A stretch of DNA of 64,000 nucleotides from JASGDN01 sp049840815 (GTDB lineage Bacteria; Chloroflexota; Chloroflexia; Thermomicrobiales; UBA6265): assembly GCA_049840815.1 (NCBI GenBank), contig JASGJI010000006.1, forward strand, positions 1 through 64,000, written 5' to 3'. The translations under genes were made by a program, and so were the position numbers. Shown here in pieces: positions 63,704-64,000 of this stretch; within the stretch, counting starts at the first letter, position 1; each line of letters starts with the position of its first letter. Under the pieces are notes generated by a model, which saw only the letters and a list, made by a program, of their open reading frames with translations, was not told where the DNA came from and searched no databases.

Positions 63704-64000
63704 ATGACGCCTGATTCCACCCCCACTCCCTCCACCGACGAACAGCCATCATCGCTGCCACCGGCAGACGCCACCCAAGCACTCACGACCGACCAGTCCG
63801 CGAAGAAGCTCGGTCTTTCCTGGCGTTACTACGCGGTGGTCGCGGTGCTCGTGCTCGGAATCGTCGGCGCGACGTTCGCAATCGGGCAGAAGGCCGGCTG
63901 GGACCAGATCGGCTCCGGCGGTGTCAATGCCCGTCTGCTGCCGAAGGTCGGCGACGAAGCGCCCGATCTCTTCACCTGGAGTTCGGACGGGCAGCCGATG
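63704..64000 (+). CDS. ResA/TlpA-type thiol-disulfide oxidoreductase, N-terminal part
   Basis: The first 99 codons of a gene cut by the window end. A Pro/Ser/Thr-rich cytosolic tail of about 40 residues leads to one membrane anchor (YYAVVAVLVLGIVGATFAIG). Then VGDEAPDLFTWSSDGQPM follows, the start of the AhpC/TSA-Redoxin fold. By place after ccdA-resB-ccsA it should be the ResA-like reductant of apocytochrome cysteines. The CxxC motif is beyond the window. Confidence 0.75.
   Translation, partial: MTPDSTPTPSTDEQPSSLPPADATQALTTDQSAKKLGLSWRYYAVVAVLVLGIVGATFAIGQKAGWDQIGSGGVNARLLPKVGDEAPDLFTWSSDGQPM

Overview
The window is a chimera of two organisms. Positions 1 to about 4451 are AT-rich eukaryotic DNA of nematode type. 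They hold the last five exons of a UDP-glucose 6-dehydrogenase gene (sqv-4 orthologue) on the + strand, a damaged RMDN-family (regulator of microtubule dynamics) gene on the - strand, and a long imperfect palindrome whose outer end is exactly where the nematode sequence stops. From about 4452 to 64000 the DNA is GC-rich, intron-free and densely coding with Shine-Dalgarno sites and sigma-70-type promoters. Gene content (Agl23-like and NHL-tailed GT-C membrane proteins, System II cytochrome c genes, RpoD-like sigma, many Tat lipoproteins) fits a Chloroflexota bacterium, probably of the Thermomicrobia type. That placement is an inference from protein flavour only. The join looks like an assembly or library artefact, not horizontal transfer.

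Bacterial layout. 4452-8829: truncated Agl23-like protein and a GT-C/NHL membrane protein. 9062-10510: DUF503 and an M24 peptidase on the - strand. 11291-15450: a HAD-SerA fusion, a receiver-like protein, a tyrosine recombinase and a small Tat lipoprotein. 15739-18407: two exported proteins. 18759-21673: small acidic protein, ABC-F ATPase, APH-fold kinase. 21835-25410: sugar-acid catabolism (two enolase-superfamily dehydratases and an RraA-like protein). 25604-31102: EamA transporter, polyphosphate kinase, FtsH. 31300-40253: RsgA, IscA/ErpA-type carrier, sigma factor, formate-THF ligase, two YciI proteins, MutS. 40606-46995: zinc alcohol dehydrogenase and three GT-C membrane glycosyltransferases. 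47093-53203: OsmC, aldehyde dehydrogenase, chorismate synthase, GNAT and a frameshifted peptide-binding protein. 53239-55053: LON-domain protein, small P-loop kinase, SpoIIE/PP2C-type phosphatase. 56223-60043: HD-GYP membrane protein, HAD, TrmD, RecO. 60226-64000: CcdA, ResB, CcsA and the start of a ResA/TlpA protein, a complete System II cytochrome c maturation cluster.

The standout is 55226-55935. A near-consensus promoter (TTGACA, 17-bp spacer, TACAAT) followed by a perfect 7-bp dyad drives a tandem array of eight minigenes. Each has its own Shine-Dalgarno site, ATG and TAG stop and encodes a 7- or 8-residue peptide of the form M-(N/S/T)-G-L-K-W-I (the last is M-T-S-G-L-K-W-I). Start-to-start spacing is 74 bp in most units, and units 2-4 and 5-7 form a 219-bp higher-order duplication. 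The array sits between a divergently transcribed SpoIIE-like phosphatase and a multi-pass membrane HD-GYP protein with its own promoter. I recognise no described system of this form. Peptide signalling, a RiPP-like product or translation-level regulation are all open possibilities.

Intergenic spaces of the bacterial part also carry several small repeat families, many strong terminator hairpins and a 17-bp perfect inverted repeat flanking the first enolase-superfamily gene.
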